In this document: piece after piece, positions 28,025-36,087 of the stretch
Layout: every line of letters starts with the position of its first letter
Position numbering within the stretch: the stretch's first letter is position 1
Assembly (NCBI RefSeq): GCF_028023675.1
Contig: NZ_JAQIOZ010000017.1
Coordinates: 1-64,000 of the forward strand
Length of the DNA: 64,000 bases
Source of the DNA: Primorskyibacter aestuariivivens
GTDB lineage: Bacteria > Pseudomonadota > Alphaproteobacteria > Rhodobacterales > Rhodobacteraceae
Direction: 5' to 3'
Position numbers and translations under genes: made by a program
The notes under the pieces: generated by a model
The model's input: only the letters and a program-made list of their open reading frames with translations
Databases searched by the model: none
What the model was told of the DNA's origin: nothing

Positions 28025-29299
28025 ATGCTTTTCACCAATGCCCGGCTGATCGACCCGGAGACAGGCAGCGACAGCCTCGGCTGGTTGCGCGTCGAAAACG
28101 GTGTCATCACCGCACGCGGCAGCGCCTCTGACATGCCACAAGACACGGGCACGACCATCGACTGCCACGGCAAATGCCTTGCGCCGGGGATCGTCGATCT
28201 GGGCGTCAAGGTCTGCGAACCGGGCGAGCGGCACAAGGAAAGCTATGCCTCGGCGGGGCGCGCGGCGGCGGCGGGGGGCGTGACCACCATGATCACCCGG
28301 CCCGACACGACGCCCGCCATCGACACGCCCGAGGCGCTGGAGTTTGTCGCCCGCCGGGCGCAGGCCGACGCGCCGGTCAATGTGCTGCACATGGCGGCGC
28401 TCACCAAAGCGCGCGAAGGCCGCGAGATGGCCGAGATCGGCTTTCTGATGGATGCCGGTGCGGTGGCTTTTACCGATTGCGATCATGTCACCGCCAATAC
28501 CAAGGTGCTGACCCGGGCGCTGAGCTATGCGAAGAGCCTGGGCGCGCTGGTGCTCCTGCATCCGCAGGAGCCGGGCCTGTCCACCGGCGCGGTGGCCACA
28601 TCGGGCAAGTTCGCCTCGCTCTACGGGCTGCCGGCGGTGTCGCCGATGGCGGAACGCATGGGGCTGGACCGCGACATCACGATGATCGAGATGACCGGCG
28701 TGCGCGCCCATTTCGACCAGATCACCACCGCCCGCGCCCTGCCCGCGCTGGAACGCGCCAAGCGCAACGGGCTGGATGTGACGGCGGGTGTGTCGATCCA
28801 TCACCTGACGCTGAACGAAATGGACGTGGCGGGCTATCGCACCTTCTTCAAGGTCAAGCCGCCCTTGCGCGCCGAGGACGACCGGCTCGCCGTGGTGGCG
28901 GCGTTGCGGGACGGGCTGATCGACGTGATTTCGTCCATGCACACACCGCAGGACGAAGAAAGCAAACGCCTGCCGTTTGAAGAAGCGGCCAGCGGCGCGG
29001 TGGCGCTGGAGACGCTTTTGCCCGCCGCGCTGCGGCTGGTGCATTCCGGCGATCTGAGCCTGCCCGGGCTGTTCGCCGCGCTCAGCCTGAACCCGGCGAA
29101 GCGCCTGGGGCTCACGGCCGGGCGGCTGGTCCCCGGAGCGCCTGCCGATCTTGTGCTGTTCGATCCGGATGCGCCGCTGGTGCTGGACCGCGCGAAGCTG
29201 CAATCCAAATCCAAGAACACACCGTTTGACGGCGCGCGGCTGCAGGGCAAGGTGCTGGCGACCTATGTCGGCGGCACCTGCGTTTACGGAGAGCTCTGA
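28025..29299 (+). CDS. Dihydroorotase homologue, probably non-catalytic (PyrC' type)
   Basis: 424 residues, amidohydrolase fold. Active type I dihydroorotases carry DxHVHLREPG with two metal-binding His and TDHAPH with the catalytic Asp. Here they read DLGVKVCEPGERH (both His lost) and ISSMHTPQ (Asp lost), while LLHPQEPG and SIHHL remain. This is the pattern of the inactive homologues that hold PyrB in a complex in Pseudomonas. A true dihydroorotase must then be elsewhere in the genome. The start at 28025 was chosen because AAGGAG at 28010-28015 is nine bases from it and abuts the other ATG at 28016. Confidence 0.85.
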   Translation: MLFTNARLIDPETGSDSLGWLRVENGVITARGSASDMPQDTGTTIDCHGKCLAPGIVDLGVKVCEPGERHKESYASAGRAAAAGGVTTMITRPDTTPAIDTPEALEFVARRAQADAPVNVLHMAALTKAREGREMAEIGFLMDAGAVAFTDCDHVTANTKVLTRALSYAKSLGALVLLHPQEPGLSTGAVATSGKFASLYGLPAVSPMAERMGLDRDITMIEMTGVRAHFDQITTARALPALERAKRNGLDVTAGVSIHHLTLNEMDVAGYRTFFKVKPPLRAEDDRLAVVAALRDGLIDVISSMHTPQDEESKRLPFEEAASGAVALETLLPAALRLVHSGDLSLPGLFAALSLNPAKRLGLTAGRLVPGAPADLVLFDPDAPLVLDRAKLQSKSKNTPFDGARLQGKVLATYVGGTCVYGEL

Positions 29300-29907
29300 T
29301 GCCTGTGATGGAAACCGCCCTCGCGGGCCTGCTGCTCTGGGCCGCGCTGGGTTACCTTTTGGGGTCGATCCCCTTTGGCATCGTGATCGCACGGGTAATG
29401 GGACTGGGCGATCTGCGCCAGATCGGGTCAGGCAATATTGGCGCGACCAACGTGCTGCGCACCGGCAACAAACCGGCGGCGCTGGCGACGCTGATCCTTG
29501 ATAGCGGCAAGGGCGCGGCGGCGGTGCTGATCGCGCGGGCACTGGCGGCGGAGGACGCGGCGCAACTGGCGGGGCTTTGCGCCTTTCTGGGCCATTGCTT
29601 TCCGGTCTGGCTGGGCTTTCGCGGCGGCAAGGGGGTTGCGACCTTCCTTGGCCTGCTGCTGGGGCTGGCATTTCCACTGGGGCTTGCGGCCTGCGCGACT
29701 TGGCTGGCGGGCGCGGTGATCACGCGTATCTCCTCGGCCTCGGCGCTGCTGGCGGCGGCACTGGCCCCGCTCTGGGCCTGGCTGCTGGGCTATGGTTCGA
29801 TGGTGGTGCTGGCGGCGGCGCTGGCTGTGATCGTCTTCATCCGCCATCACCAGAATATCAGCCGCATCCTGCAAGGGACCGAGCCGAAGATCGGCAAGAA
29901 ATCCTGA
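29299..29907 (+). CDS. plsY: Glycerol-3-phosphate acyltransferase PlsY
   Basis: 202 residues with about five membrane helices. The conserved LLGSIPFGIVIARV, GSGNIGATNVLRTGNK, LDSGKGAAAVLIA and FRGGKGVATFLG loops are all present. PlsY acylates glycerol 3-phosphate from acyl-phosphate, the first step of phospholipid synthesis. It overlaps the pyrC-like stop (TGATG) and ends the pyrB operon; two palindromes follow 15 bases after its stop. Confidence 0.94.
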   Translation: MPVMETALAGLLLWAALGYLLGSIPFGIVIARVMGLGDLRQIGSGNIGATNVLRTGNKPAALATLILDSGKGAAAVLIARALAAEDAAQLAGLCAFLGHCFPVWLGFRGGKGVATFLGLLLGLAFPLGLAACATWLAGAVITRISSASALLAAALAPLWAWLLGYGSMVVLAAALAVIVFIRHHQNISRILQGTEPKIGKKS

Positions 29908-29922
29908 CAGGCGCCGCGGTGC

Positions 29923-29966
29923 CAAATGTCTTCGAAGACATTTGCAAATCTCTTGCAAAAGATTTG
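29923..29966. repeat. Paired palindromes after plsY
   Basis: A 22-base perfect palindrome (arms CAAATGTCTT and AAGACATTTG around CG, 29923-29944) is directly followed by CAAATCTCTTGCAAAAGATTTG (29945-29966), whose 10-base arms match at nine positions. It lies between convergent plsY and the hydrolase gene, where a bidirectional terminator would be expected. Same layout as 8572-8615 and 32661-32706. Confidence 0.75.
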
Positions 29967-29992
29967 CCCCTGTAGCCGCTGTCCGGACCTAG

Positions 29993-30090
29993 AGCGTTTC
30001 CAGTTTAACTTGAATCGCCAATACCCTGCCACGCCTTTGGCGCTCTCGGGACATTGGCGATGCCTTGTTTCAACGAAAACTGGAAACGCT
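29993..30090. repeat. 98-base nested palindromic (MITE-like) repeat
   Basis: Outer arms of 14 perfect bases, AGCGTTTCCAGTTT (29993-30006) and AAACTGGAAACGCT (30077-30090), enclose inner 9-base arms ATCGCCAAT (30014-30022) and ATTGGCGAT (30053-30061). A small CGCC-TTT-GGCG hairpin sits in the middle. The right end touches the stop codon of the hydrolase gene (TTA at 30091). Size and symmetry suit a mobile miniature element or an alphaproteobacterial dispersed repeat; no coding potential. Confidence 0.72.
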
Positions 30091-30930
30091 TTAATCCATC
30101 GCGCGCGTCGGTGTCGCGACGGCGGTCTCCTGCAGCAAAGCCCAGATCTCGCGCGCGACCTGTGCCGCATGGGTGATCGGCACCATATGCCCCGCACCCG
30201 AAATCACCACGCGGCGCGCATCGGTCAAGCGCCGGGCCAGACCATCGTTGATCAGCGACATGAGATCGGGGCTTTCGCTCCCCTCGACGAGCAGCACCGG
30301 GCAGGTCACATGCTGTAGCCCGCCGGGCAGCAACATCCCCTGCCGGTCCGTGTTCAGCGCCGCATGGGACGCGGGCACCATGTGAATGCGCGCCGCCATC
30401 TTGTGGCGCATCTCGTCGGGCAGCGCCTCCCACGGGCGGCCATCGCCCCAGACAGCGGTGAAATGCGCCGCTGCAGCGTGCATGTCGCCCCGGTCCAGCG
30501 CATCGGAAAAATCGCCCAGCATCCGGTCATGTACCACCCGAAGGTCCGGCCGGTCGGCATAGGCCGCTGCAAAGAACACCGGCTCGATCAGGGTCAGGCT
30601 GCGCACCCGTTCCGGCATGGCATGGGCCAGCCGCAGCGCCACGGTCGCCCCGAAACTGTGCCCGATCAGATCGCAGGCACCCTCGGGCAGAAAATCCTGC
30701 GCAATCTCGGTGCACAGGTCCTGATAGTCCCGCGTTTCATCCCAGTCCGCCGTTTTTCCATGGCCGGGAAAATCCAGCAAAGTCATGTCCAGATGCGTAT
30801 CCAGCACCGCGCTCAAAGGCCCCCAGGCCCGCGACGACGCCAGCGAACAATGCAGCAGCACCGCCTTGCGCCGCCCGTTGCCCGTGCGGGTCCAATAGGT
30901 GTCGACACCTGCAACCGTCCTGACCGGCAT
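30091..30930 (-). CDS. Alpha/beta-fold hydrolase
   Basis: 279 residues. The oxyanion segment LLHCSLASSRAWG is followed by DFPGHGKT. The nucleophile elbow GHSFGATVALRLA carries Ser in GxSxG form. An acid is likely in LLVEGSESPD, and the C-terminal His is in SGAGHMVPITH. It is a soluble esterase, lipase or ring-fission-type hydrolase; the substrate is unknown. It lies four bases after the DsbA-fold isomerase gene, so the two may act in one pathway. The start at 30930 (MPVRTVAG) fits that spacing. Confidence 0.85.
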   Translation of the reverse strand: MPVRTVAGVDTYWTRTGNGRRKAVLLHCSLASSRAWGPLSAVLDTHLDMTLLDFPGHGKTADWDETRDYQDLCTEIAQDFLPEGACDLIGHSFGATVALRLAHAMPERVRSLTLIEPVFFAAAYADRPDLRVVHDRMLGDFSDALDRGDMHAAAAHFTAVWGDGRPWEALPDEMRHKMAARIHMVPASHAALNTDRQGMLLPGGLQHVTCPVLLVEGSESPDLMSLINDGLARRLTDARRVVISGAGHMVPITHAAQVAREIWALLQETAVATPTRAMD

Positions 30931-30934
30931 CAGC

Positions 30935-31534
30935 TCAGATCTTGCCCGAGAGGTACAGGTCAAGATCCTCAAGCCGGTCCTGCCCCCAGAACCGCTGGTC
31001 ATCTTCGGTGATGTAGAAGGGCGCGCCAAACACGCCGCGCGTCACCGCCTCTTCGAGATTGGCGGCATAGGTTTCGGCCCCCACCAGCAAGCCACTGTCA
31101 GTCAGGCCCGGATCGAACCCCGCCTGCTCCAGCAGGTCGCGGATTACCGCATCATCGGCAATGTCACGCTCCTCGGCCCAGCAGGCCCGGGTGATGGAAT
31201 GGGCCAGCTTGCCCAGATCACCCCCACCCGCCTTTTGCGCGGCGATGAACGCATAGGCCGACGGCGCGCCATTGGGCGGGAAATAGGCCGGTTGCAGGTT
31301 GATCGGCAGCCCGTGCTTGCGCGACTGGCGCTGCAATTCCTGCAGCCGGTATTCCTTGCGGCAGTCGGGCCGTTCTGGCAGCGGTGTGCCGCCCGACCGG
31401 GCAAAGATGCCGACCACGTCGAACGGTTTGTAGGTGATCGTTACCCCGTGGCGCGCCGCGATCTCTTCGAGCCGTTGACCCGCCAGATAGGTGTACGGGG
31501 AATATGTGGCGAAGAAGTAGTCAATTTGTCCCAA
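30935..31534 (-). CDS. 2-hydroxychromene-2-carboxylate isomerase family protein
   Basis: 199 residues, DsbA-like thioredoxin fold with inserted helices. FFATYSPYTYLAG at the N-terminus replaces the usual CxxC, with Ser/Tyr in the position that binds glutathione. The C-terminal GVFGAPFYITEDDQRFWGQDRL is typical of the family. Members isomerise chromene carboxylates in naphthalene breakdown, and others are general glutathione-dependent isomerases. No naphthalene genes are near, so only the family can be stated. Confidence 0.85.
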   Translation of the reverse strand: MGQIDYFFATYSPYTYLAGQRLEEIAARHGVTITYKPFDVVGIFARSGGTPLPERPDCRKEYRLQELQRQSRKHGLPINLQPAYFPPNGAPSAYAFIAAQKAGGGDLGKLAHSITRACWAEERDIADDAVIRDLLEQAGFDPGLTDSGLLVGAETYAANLEEAVTRGVFGAPFYITEDDQRFWGQDRLEDLDLYLSGKI

Positions 31535-31633
31535 TGTGTGCGCTCCCGGTCCCTGTCGCTTTTGTGCACGGTAACCCCATGCTAAGCGGTGTCAACGCCA
31601 CGATTCTGTCCCCATCGCCACTCGGAAAGCCCC

Positions 31634-32653
31634 ATGCCCCAGATCATCGAACCCAAGCTCATCTCCGGCAATGCCAACCTGCCGCTTGCCAGCGCAATCG
31701 CACGCCGGATGTCCATGCATCGCGGCATGAATGTCGGGCTGGTCGATGCGCGGGTCGAGCGGTTCAACGATCAGGAAGTCTTTGTCGAAGTGTTCGAGAA
31801 CGTGCGCGGCGAGGACATGTTCATCATCCAGTCCACGTCGAACCCGGCCAATGACCACCTGATGGAACTGCTCATCATGTCCGATGCGCTGCGCCGCTCC
31901 TCGGCCAGCCGCATCACCGCCGTGATCCCCTATTTCGGTTATGCCCGCCAGGATCGCCGCGCCAAGGCGCGCACGCCGATTTCGGCCAAGCTGGTGGCCA
32001 ACATGATCGTCGAGGCAGGAATCGAACGGGTGCTGACCATGGACCTGCATGCGGCCCAGATTCAGGGCTTTTTCGATATTCCGGTGGACAACCTCTATGC
32101 CAGCCCGGTCTTTGCGCTGGACATCAAGCACCAGTTCAAAGGCAACATGGATGACATCATGGTCGTCTCGCCGGATGTGGGCGGCGTCGCGCGTGCGCGG
32201 GAACTGGCAAAACGCATCGGGGCGCCGCTGTCGATCGTGGACAAGCGCCGCGAAAAGGCCGGTGAAGTGGCGGAAATGACCGTGATCGGCGATGTAACCG
32301 GCAAGAAATGCATCATCGTCGATGACATCTGCGACACCGCCGGTACGCTCTGCAAGGCGGCCGAAGTGCTGACCAAGGCGGGCGCGACCGAGGTGCATTC
32401 CTATATCACCCATGGCGTGCTGTCCGGCCCGGCGGTCGAGCGGATCACCAATTCGGTGATGAAATCGCTTGTGATCACCGATTCCATCGCGCCGACCGAG
32501 GCCGTGAAAGCCGCCAAGAACATCCGCATCGTACCCACCGCGCCGGTGTTCGCGCAGGCGATCCTGAACATCTGGAACGGCACATCGGTGTCGTCTCTGT
32601 TTGAGACTGAGACGCTGGAACCGGTCTATGAGGGGATTTTCGCGGGGATCTGA
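31634..32653 (+). CDS. prs: Ribose-phosphate pyrophosphokinase
   Basis: 339 residues. It has the ATP and ribose-phosphate sites [30 protein letters not shown] and the PRPP-binding loop [12 protein letters not shown] (seen as [12 protein letters not shown]). It makes PRPP for purine, pyrimidine, His and Trp synthesis. The start at 31634 ([16 protein letters not shown]) is the conserved one. It is a monocistronic plus-strand gene followed by paired palindromes before convergent trpF. Confidence 0.95.
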   Translation: MPQIIEPKLISGNANLPLASAIARRMSMHRGMNVGLVDARVERFNDQEVFVEVFENVRGEDMFIIQSTSNPANDHLMELLIMSDALRRSSASRITAVIPYFGYARQDRRAKARTPISAKLVANMIVEAGIERVLTMDLHAAQIQGFFDIPVDNLYASPVFALDIKHQFKGNMDDIMVVSPDVGGVARARELAKRIGAPLSIVDKRREKAGEVAEMTVIGDVTGKKCIIVDDICDTAGTLCKAAEVLTKAGATEVHSYITHGVLSGPAVERITNSVMKSLVITDSIAPTEAVKAAKNIRIVPTAPVFAQAILNIWNGTSVSSLFETETLEPVYEGIFAGI

Positions 32654-32660
32654 CTCGGTG

Positions 32661-32706
32661 CCGAAATCTTTTGAAGATTTCGGCCCGATTTCTTTCGAAG
32701 AAATCG
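32661..32706. repeat. Paired palindromes between prs and trpF
   Basis: The first hairpin has 10-base perfect arms CCGAAATCTT and AAGATTTCGG with a TTG loop (32661-32683). The second has 9-base arms CGATTTCTT and AAGAAATCG with a TCG loop (32686-32706). It begins eight bases after the prs stop and ends shortly before the trpF stop, a convergent setting that suits a two-way terminator. Third copy of the layout at 8572 and 29923. Confidence 0.75.
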
Positions 32707-32719
32707 TGGACCGCGACGA

Positions 32720-33388
32720 TCAACCAAGTTTCGGCGGCTTTTTCGGAGCGTTCCGGGCCGCCGCTACAAAGGCCGCGATCCTGCCCGCGTCCTTGATCCC
32801 CGGCGCGCTTTCCACGCCCGAAGACACGTCCACCTGCTGCGCGCCGGTCATGGCGATGGCCTCACCCACATTGTCGGGCGTCAGCCCACCGGCCAGCATC
32901 CATGGCACTGGCCAGCGCCGCCCGGCGATCAACCGCCAGTCAAAGGACAACCCGTTGCCGCCCGGAAGATCCGCGTTTTTCGGCGGCTTGGCATCGACCA
33001 GAAGCTGATCGGCCACCTTGCCATAGGCTTCCAGCGCCGACAGGTCCTCTGCATCCGCCACGCCCACAGCCTTCATCACCGGAAGACCATAGCGCGCGCG
33101 AATTTCGGTCACGCGCTCGGGGCTCTCAGAACCATGCAATTGCAGCATGTCCAGCGGCACCGCTCCCGTGATCGCATCCAGCAGCGCATCATCGGCATTC
33201 ACCACCAGCGCCACCTTGGCCACGCCCGGCGGCACGTCGAGCGCCAGCGCACGGGCGGTTTCAATGTCGATATTGCGCGGGGATTTCGGAAAGAACACGA
33301 ACCCCACATAACCCGCGCCCGCCTCTGCCGCGGCAGACACGTCCTGCGCGCGGCTCAGGCCGCAAATCTTGGTGCGAATGTCACGCAT
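32720..33388 (-). CDS. trpF: Phosphoribosylanthranilate isomerase TrpF
   Basis: 222 residues, TIM barrel. The catalytic Cys is in [12 protein letters not shown] and the general-base Asp in LLVDAKPPK. The phosphate-binding [15 protein letters not shown] is also present. It converts phosphoribosylanthranilate to CdRP in tryptophan synthesis. In rhodobacters it usually follows ihfB and lapA, as here. The expected trpB does not follow; prs is convergent instead. Confidence 0.95.
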   Translation of the reverse strand: MRDIRTKICGLSRAQDVSAAAEAGAGYVGFVFFPKSPRNIDIETARALALDVPPGVAKVALVVNADDALLDAITGAVPLDMLQLHGSESPERVTEIRARYGLPVMKAVGVADAEDLSALEAYGKVADQLLVDAKPPKNADLPGGNGLSFDWRLIAGRRWPVPWMLAGGLTPDNVGEAIAMTGAQQVDVSSGVESAPGIKDAGRIAAFVAAARNAPKKPPKLG

Positions 33389-33397
33389 GACCGCGTC

Positions 33398-33748
33398 TTA
33401 GCTGGCCTCGTCGAGGATGGCCAGAACCTCGTCCTTGCCTTCGTGCTTGTCAGCCTTGAGGCGGCGCAGCTCGCGTTGCAGGGACTTGATCTCGTTGTCC
33501 TTGCGCGCGCTTTCGGCGCGTTGTTTGAACTCGCGCAGCCATTCCCAGATGAACCCGATCAAAAGCCCTGCCGCCACCCCGGCCAAGATGATCCCGAACA
33601 GCGGCAGCGTGATCGAGCGGTTCAGCCCGACCAGATCGGCAATGCCCGAGGGCAAAAGCGTGAGCGTCGTCATCTCGCGGTTGGCAACAGCAACGGCCAC
33701 CAGAGCAAGGGCCATGACGGCAAGAAAGGCATACTTGATATAGCGCAT
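33398..33748 (-). CDS. LapA-domain (DUF1049) membrane protein
   Basis: 116 residues. Two membrane helices (KYAFLAVMALALVAVAVA and LPLFGIILAGVAAGLLIGFIWEW) are followed by a cytoplasmic coiled coil rich in charged residues (about 75-110), the LapA plan. E. coli LapA, with LapB, helps control lipopolysaccharide synthesis. It sits between ihfB and trpF, with ten bases to each side. Confidence 0.85.
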   Translation of the reverse strand: MRYIKYAFLAVMALALVAVAVANREMTTLTLLPSGIADLVGLNRSITLPLFGIILAGVAAGLLIGFIWEWLREFKQRAESARKDNEIKSLQRELRRLKADKHEGKDEVLAILDEAS

Positions 33749-33758
33749 GAGCGTTTGT

Positions 33759-34040
33759 TTACTTTCCGTTCAGGCGGTCGCGCAGCAGCTTGCCGGTCTT
33801 GAAGAAAGGCACGTGCTTTTCCTCGACCTCGACCGCTTCGCCGGTGCGGGGGTTCCGCCCGGTGCGCGCATCGCGTTTCTTGACAGAAAACGCGCCAAAG
33901 CCCCGAAGTTCAACCCGATCTCCCCGCGACATAGCGTCAGTGATCTCTTCGAAGATGGTGTTGACGATGCGTTCCACATCGCGCTGATACAAATGCGGGT
34001 TTTCATCCGCAAGCTTCTGAATAAGTTCCGATCTGATCAT
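33759..34040 (-). CDS. ihfB: Integration host factor beta subunit
   Basis: 93 residues, HU/IHF fold. [26 protein letters not shown] and [10 protein letters not shown], the DNA-intercalating beta arm, are intact. It starts [15 protein letters not shown], typical of IhfB. With IhfA it bends DNA at promoters and recombination sites. In most proteobacteria it directly follows rpsA; here rpsA is more than 16 kb away with the nar cluster in between. A 273-base gap upstream must hold its own promoter. Confidence 0.94.
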   Translation of the reverse strand: MIRSELIQKLADENPHLYQRDVERIVNTIFEEITDAMSRGDRVELRGFGAFSVKKRDARTGRNPRTGEAVEVEEKHVPFFKTGKLLRDRLNGK

Positions 34041-34313
34041 CGGTGCAGTCCCCCCTGCAGACGGCGCGCGCCGTTTATCGTTCTGACCCGACTATAGGCA
34101 GATTACTGGCTTTCGGAAACATCCCATCGCAAGGGATGGGCGGCAAACTGCCTGAAAATGTGCGATTTTCTGAGCTGAAAACCCAAGTTGGCGCGCTCCG
34201 CGACCGTCCCGCGCGGTCTTCTCCCGGGCGCATGCGCCCTCGGCAACGCTTCGATTCGGGGGCAAATGACAGGGTCTGGGGGTGACATGATCCGCTCTCC
34301 TTTGACGGGCCGC

Positions 34314-34817
34314 TCAACTGGCGAGCGGCTGCGCCAGCACCGATTTGAACGCCTCGAGATGGATCTCAAGCTCGTCAATCGAGGCGAAAACCTTGTGCCG
34401 CTCCGGCTCGGACAGCGCGCATCCCTCGGGTGAGATGTCCTTTAACGCCTCTGTCACGTCACGAGCCAGCCGTCCCAGCGCCACCTGCAACCCCAGCATC
34501 TCCTTGAGCATTGTCAATTCCGAGGGCGGGTCGGACGAAGCCGCCGCATCCACAGCCCCCGACACCTGCATTGCCATGCATTCCAGCAAGGGCGATTGCC
34601 CGACCTCGCGGCGGCACGCCCGGTCCAGCGCAATGGCATAGCGCAGCTGCAGGTGATGGCTGTCATCATCCGCATCACCACATTTCCGGATCAAAGAAGC
34701 TGATCGCTTCAAGCCCAGATACTCCTCGATCGCCTGCTCCACACCCGCGTCCCCCAACAGGGCAAAGGCGCGCCGGATACCGTGTTCGATCGTGTAGAGC
34801 GGCATGAGTTTTGTCAT
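34314..34817 (-). CDS. Helical protein of unknown function beside the nar cluster
   Basis: 167 residues, predicted mainly helical. Recognisable stretches are YTIEHGIRRAFALLGDAGVEQAIEEYLG, split by function unknown to me, LIRKCGDADDDSHHLQLRYAIALDRACRR, and a C-terminal helix after LSEPERHKVFASIDEL. The N-terminal half resembles small DNA-binding phage-type regulators in feel only. It diverges from the cytochrome c gene with an FNR-type box in between. The start at 34817 is taken; Met5 is an alternative. Confidence 0.6.
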   Translation of the reverse strand: MTKLMPLYTIEHGIRRAFALLGDAGVEQAIEEYLGLKRSASLIRKCGDADDDSHHLQLRYAIALDRACRREVGQSPLLECMAMQVSGAVDAAASSDPPSELTMLKEMLGLQVALGRLARDVTEALKDISPEGCALSEPERHKVFASIDELEIHLEAFKSVLAQPLAS

Positions 34818-34901
34818 CGGTGCCCCCGTTCCCCCGTGACCTGGCCGGGCGTGACACCCGGCGGCGATGCCCCAGCCCACCCGAAATGCACGGCCCGCGC
34901 C

Positions 34902-34915
34902 TTGATTGATGTCAA
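34902..34915. promoter_or_regulatory. FNR/Nnr-type box between the unknown gene and cytochrome c
   Basis: TTGATTGATGTCAA matches the FNR-family pattern TTGAT-N4-ATCAA with one difference (GTCAA). Its centre is about 110 bases before the cytochrome ATG and 91 before the divergent ATG, so it could serve either. NarR or an Fnr homologue of the cell would bind it. It links this gene pair to the same oxygen/nitrate control as the nar operon. Confidence 0.65.
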
Positions 34916-35018
34916 AACCGGCAAGTGGAATTGGACAATCCTGCCGCGCGCCCAGCCGCTAGCCTTGACCCCGGAGCGGGGGACCACGTCCCTGGCTGTC
35001 AATTGAGAGGAGGATTTC

Positions 35019-35435
35019 ATGCATATTCAACGCATTCTCGCCAGCGTGGCCATCGCTGCCGCCGCCTGCGCGGCACAGGCCCAGCAGTCCGAGGTCATCA
35101 TCGGCAAGACCACCTTTGACCGGAGCTGCGCGGTCTGCCACGGCTTCGACGCGGAAGCCCAGGGCAATATTTCCGAGCTGTTCAAGACCCCGCCAAGGGA
35201 CCTGACCACTATCGCCCAGCGCAATGACGGGGTGTTTCCGCTGGAACGGGTTTATCACGTCATCGCCGGGGATATCGACGAACGCGCCCATGGCGATTCC
35301 GAGATGCCGGTCTGGGGCGATTATTTCATGGCTGATGCACTCGAAGACCGCGGCATCAACGCCAAGGACGCGAGCGATATCGCGCAGGGGCGTATTCTGT
35401 CCGTGGTCTACTACCTGCTGTCGATCCAGAAATAA
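35019..35435 (+). CDS. Periplasmic monohaem cytochrome c
   Basis: 138 residues. A signal peptide ends at about AAQA (residue 21) and one haem site is present, CAVCH at residues 37-41. The likely axial Met is in DSEMPVWGDYF (about residue 95). The size and layout fit class I cytochromes that carry electrons to nitrogen-oxide reductases or oxidases. GAGAGGAGG lies before the ATG and an FNR-type box upstream. Its partner is unknown; NarGHI itself takes electrons from quinol. Confidence 0.85.
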   Translation: MHIQRILASVAIAAAACAAQAQQSEVIIGKTTFDRSCAVCHGFDAEAQGNISELFKTPPRDLTTIAQRNDGVFPLERVYHVIAGDIDERAHGDSEMPVWGDYFMADALEDRGINAKDASDIAQGRILSVVYYLLSIQK

Positions 35436-35475
35436 CGCCGCGTCGCGGTCCGGATCAGGGGGCACCGACCAAAAG

Positions 35476-35525
35476 GACAGGCAGGCTACTCTCCGGAGGC
35501 GTCAGCCCCCGGACGGCCTGCTGTC
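35476..35525. terminator. Hairpin between cytochrome c and DUF2478 gene
   Basis: GACAGGCAGGC (35476-35486) can pair with GCCTGCTGTC (35516-35525) with one bulge, and an inner TCCGG/CCGGA stem extends it. It sits between convergent genes and probably ends both the cytochrome transcript and the long nar operon. No T tract is obvious. Confidence 0.4.
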
Positions 35526-35555
35526 TGGTTCACAGAAATGCGCCAGAATCAGCAC

Positions 35556-36077
35556 TCAGGCTGCTTCCGCCGCTGTCCGCAGCGCGCCATTCACCCACCC
35601 CGCCAAGGCGTCCTTTTCCGGGGGAAGCTCCGTCGCCAGCCCGCCCGCAAAGGCATCAAACGCCGCTTGGTTGAGCGTGTTCAACCCGACCAGAACGGGG
35701 ATGTCCATGGCCAGCGCTTCGGCAATAACGTCGCGGAACCCGCGTCCCTCGGCTTCGAGTTTGCCGAATTTGTTGACGATCAGAAGCTGTGTATCGGCAT
35801 CAAGCCGCGTTGCCGCCTGCCCGACCGCGACCTCCAGCGATTCCGGGTCAAGCCGACAGCCCCGCGCCCCGGCCCCCAGATTCTGGCTGATGCGCAGGAC
35901 CGGCCCGTCGGGCAGCACCATGACATCCATGTCGCAAGGGCCCGCATCGCAGCGGTCGGTATTGATCTGCACGGTGCCGCAGCAGCGGATGCCGCGCGCC
36001 GCAAGCTCGCTGGCCAGACCGGCAAGGATCAGGTCGGTGTCGCCCCGCCCGGGGGCCTTGGTACAGGCAAGTTTCAT
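35556..36077 (-). CDS. DUF2478 protein, molybdenum-linked
   Basis: 173 residues. The N-terminal phosphate-loop-like TKAPGRGDTD and the Cys-bearing CCGTVQINTDRCDAGPCDMDVMVLPDG are followed by SQNLGAGARGCRLD and LLIVNKFGKLEAEGRG, the DUF2478 pattern. The family occurs next to molybdenum cofactor and nitrate reductase genes and may be a nucleotide-binding factor; its biochemistry is unproven. The start at 36077 has GAGG eight bases upstream. An ATG at 36095 overlapping the moeA stop is an alternative. Confidence 0.75.
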   Translation of the reverse strand: MKLACTKAPGRGDTDLILAGLASELAARGIRCCGTVQINTDRCDAGPCDMDVMVLPDGPVLRISQNLGAGARGCRLDPESLEVAVGQAATRLDADTQLLIVNKFGKLEAEGRGFRDVIAEALAMDIPVLVGLNTLNQAAFDAFAGGLATELPPEKDALAGWVNGALRTAAEAA

Positions 36078-36087
36078 GTCGTGAACC

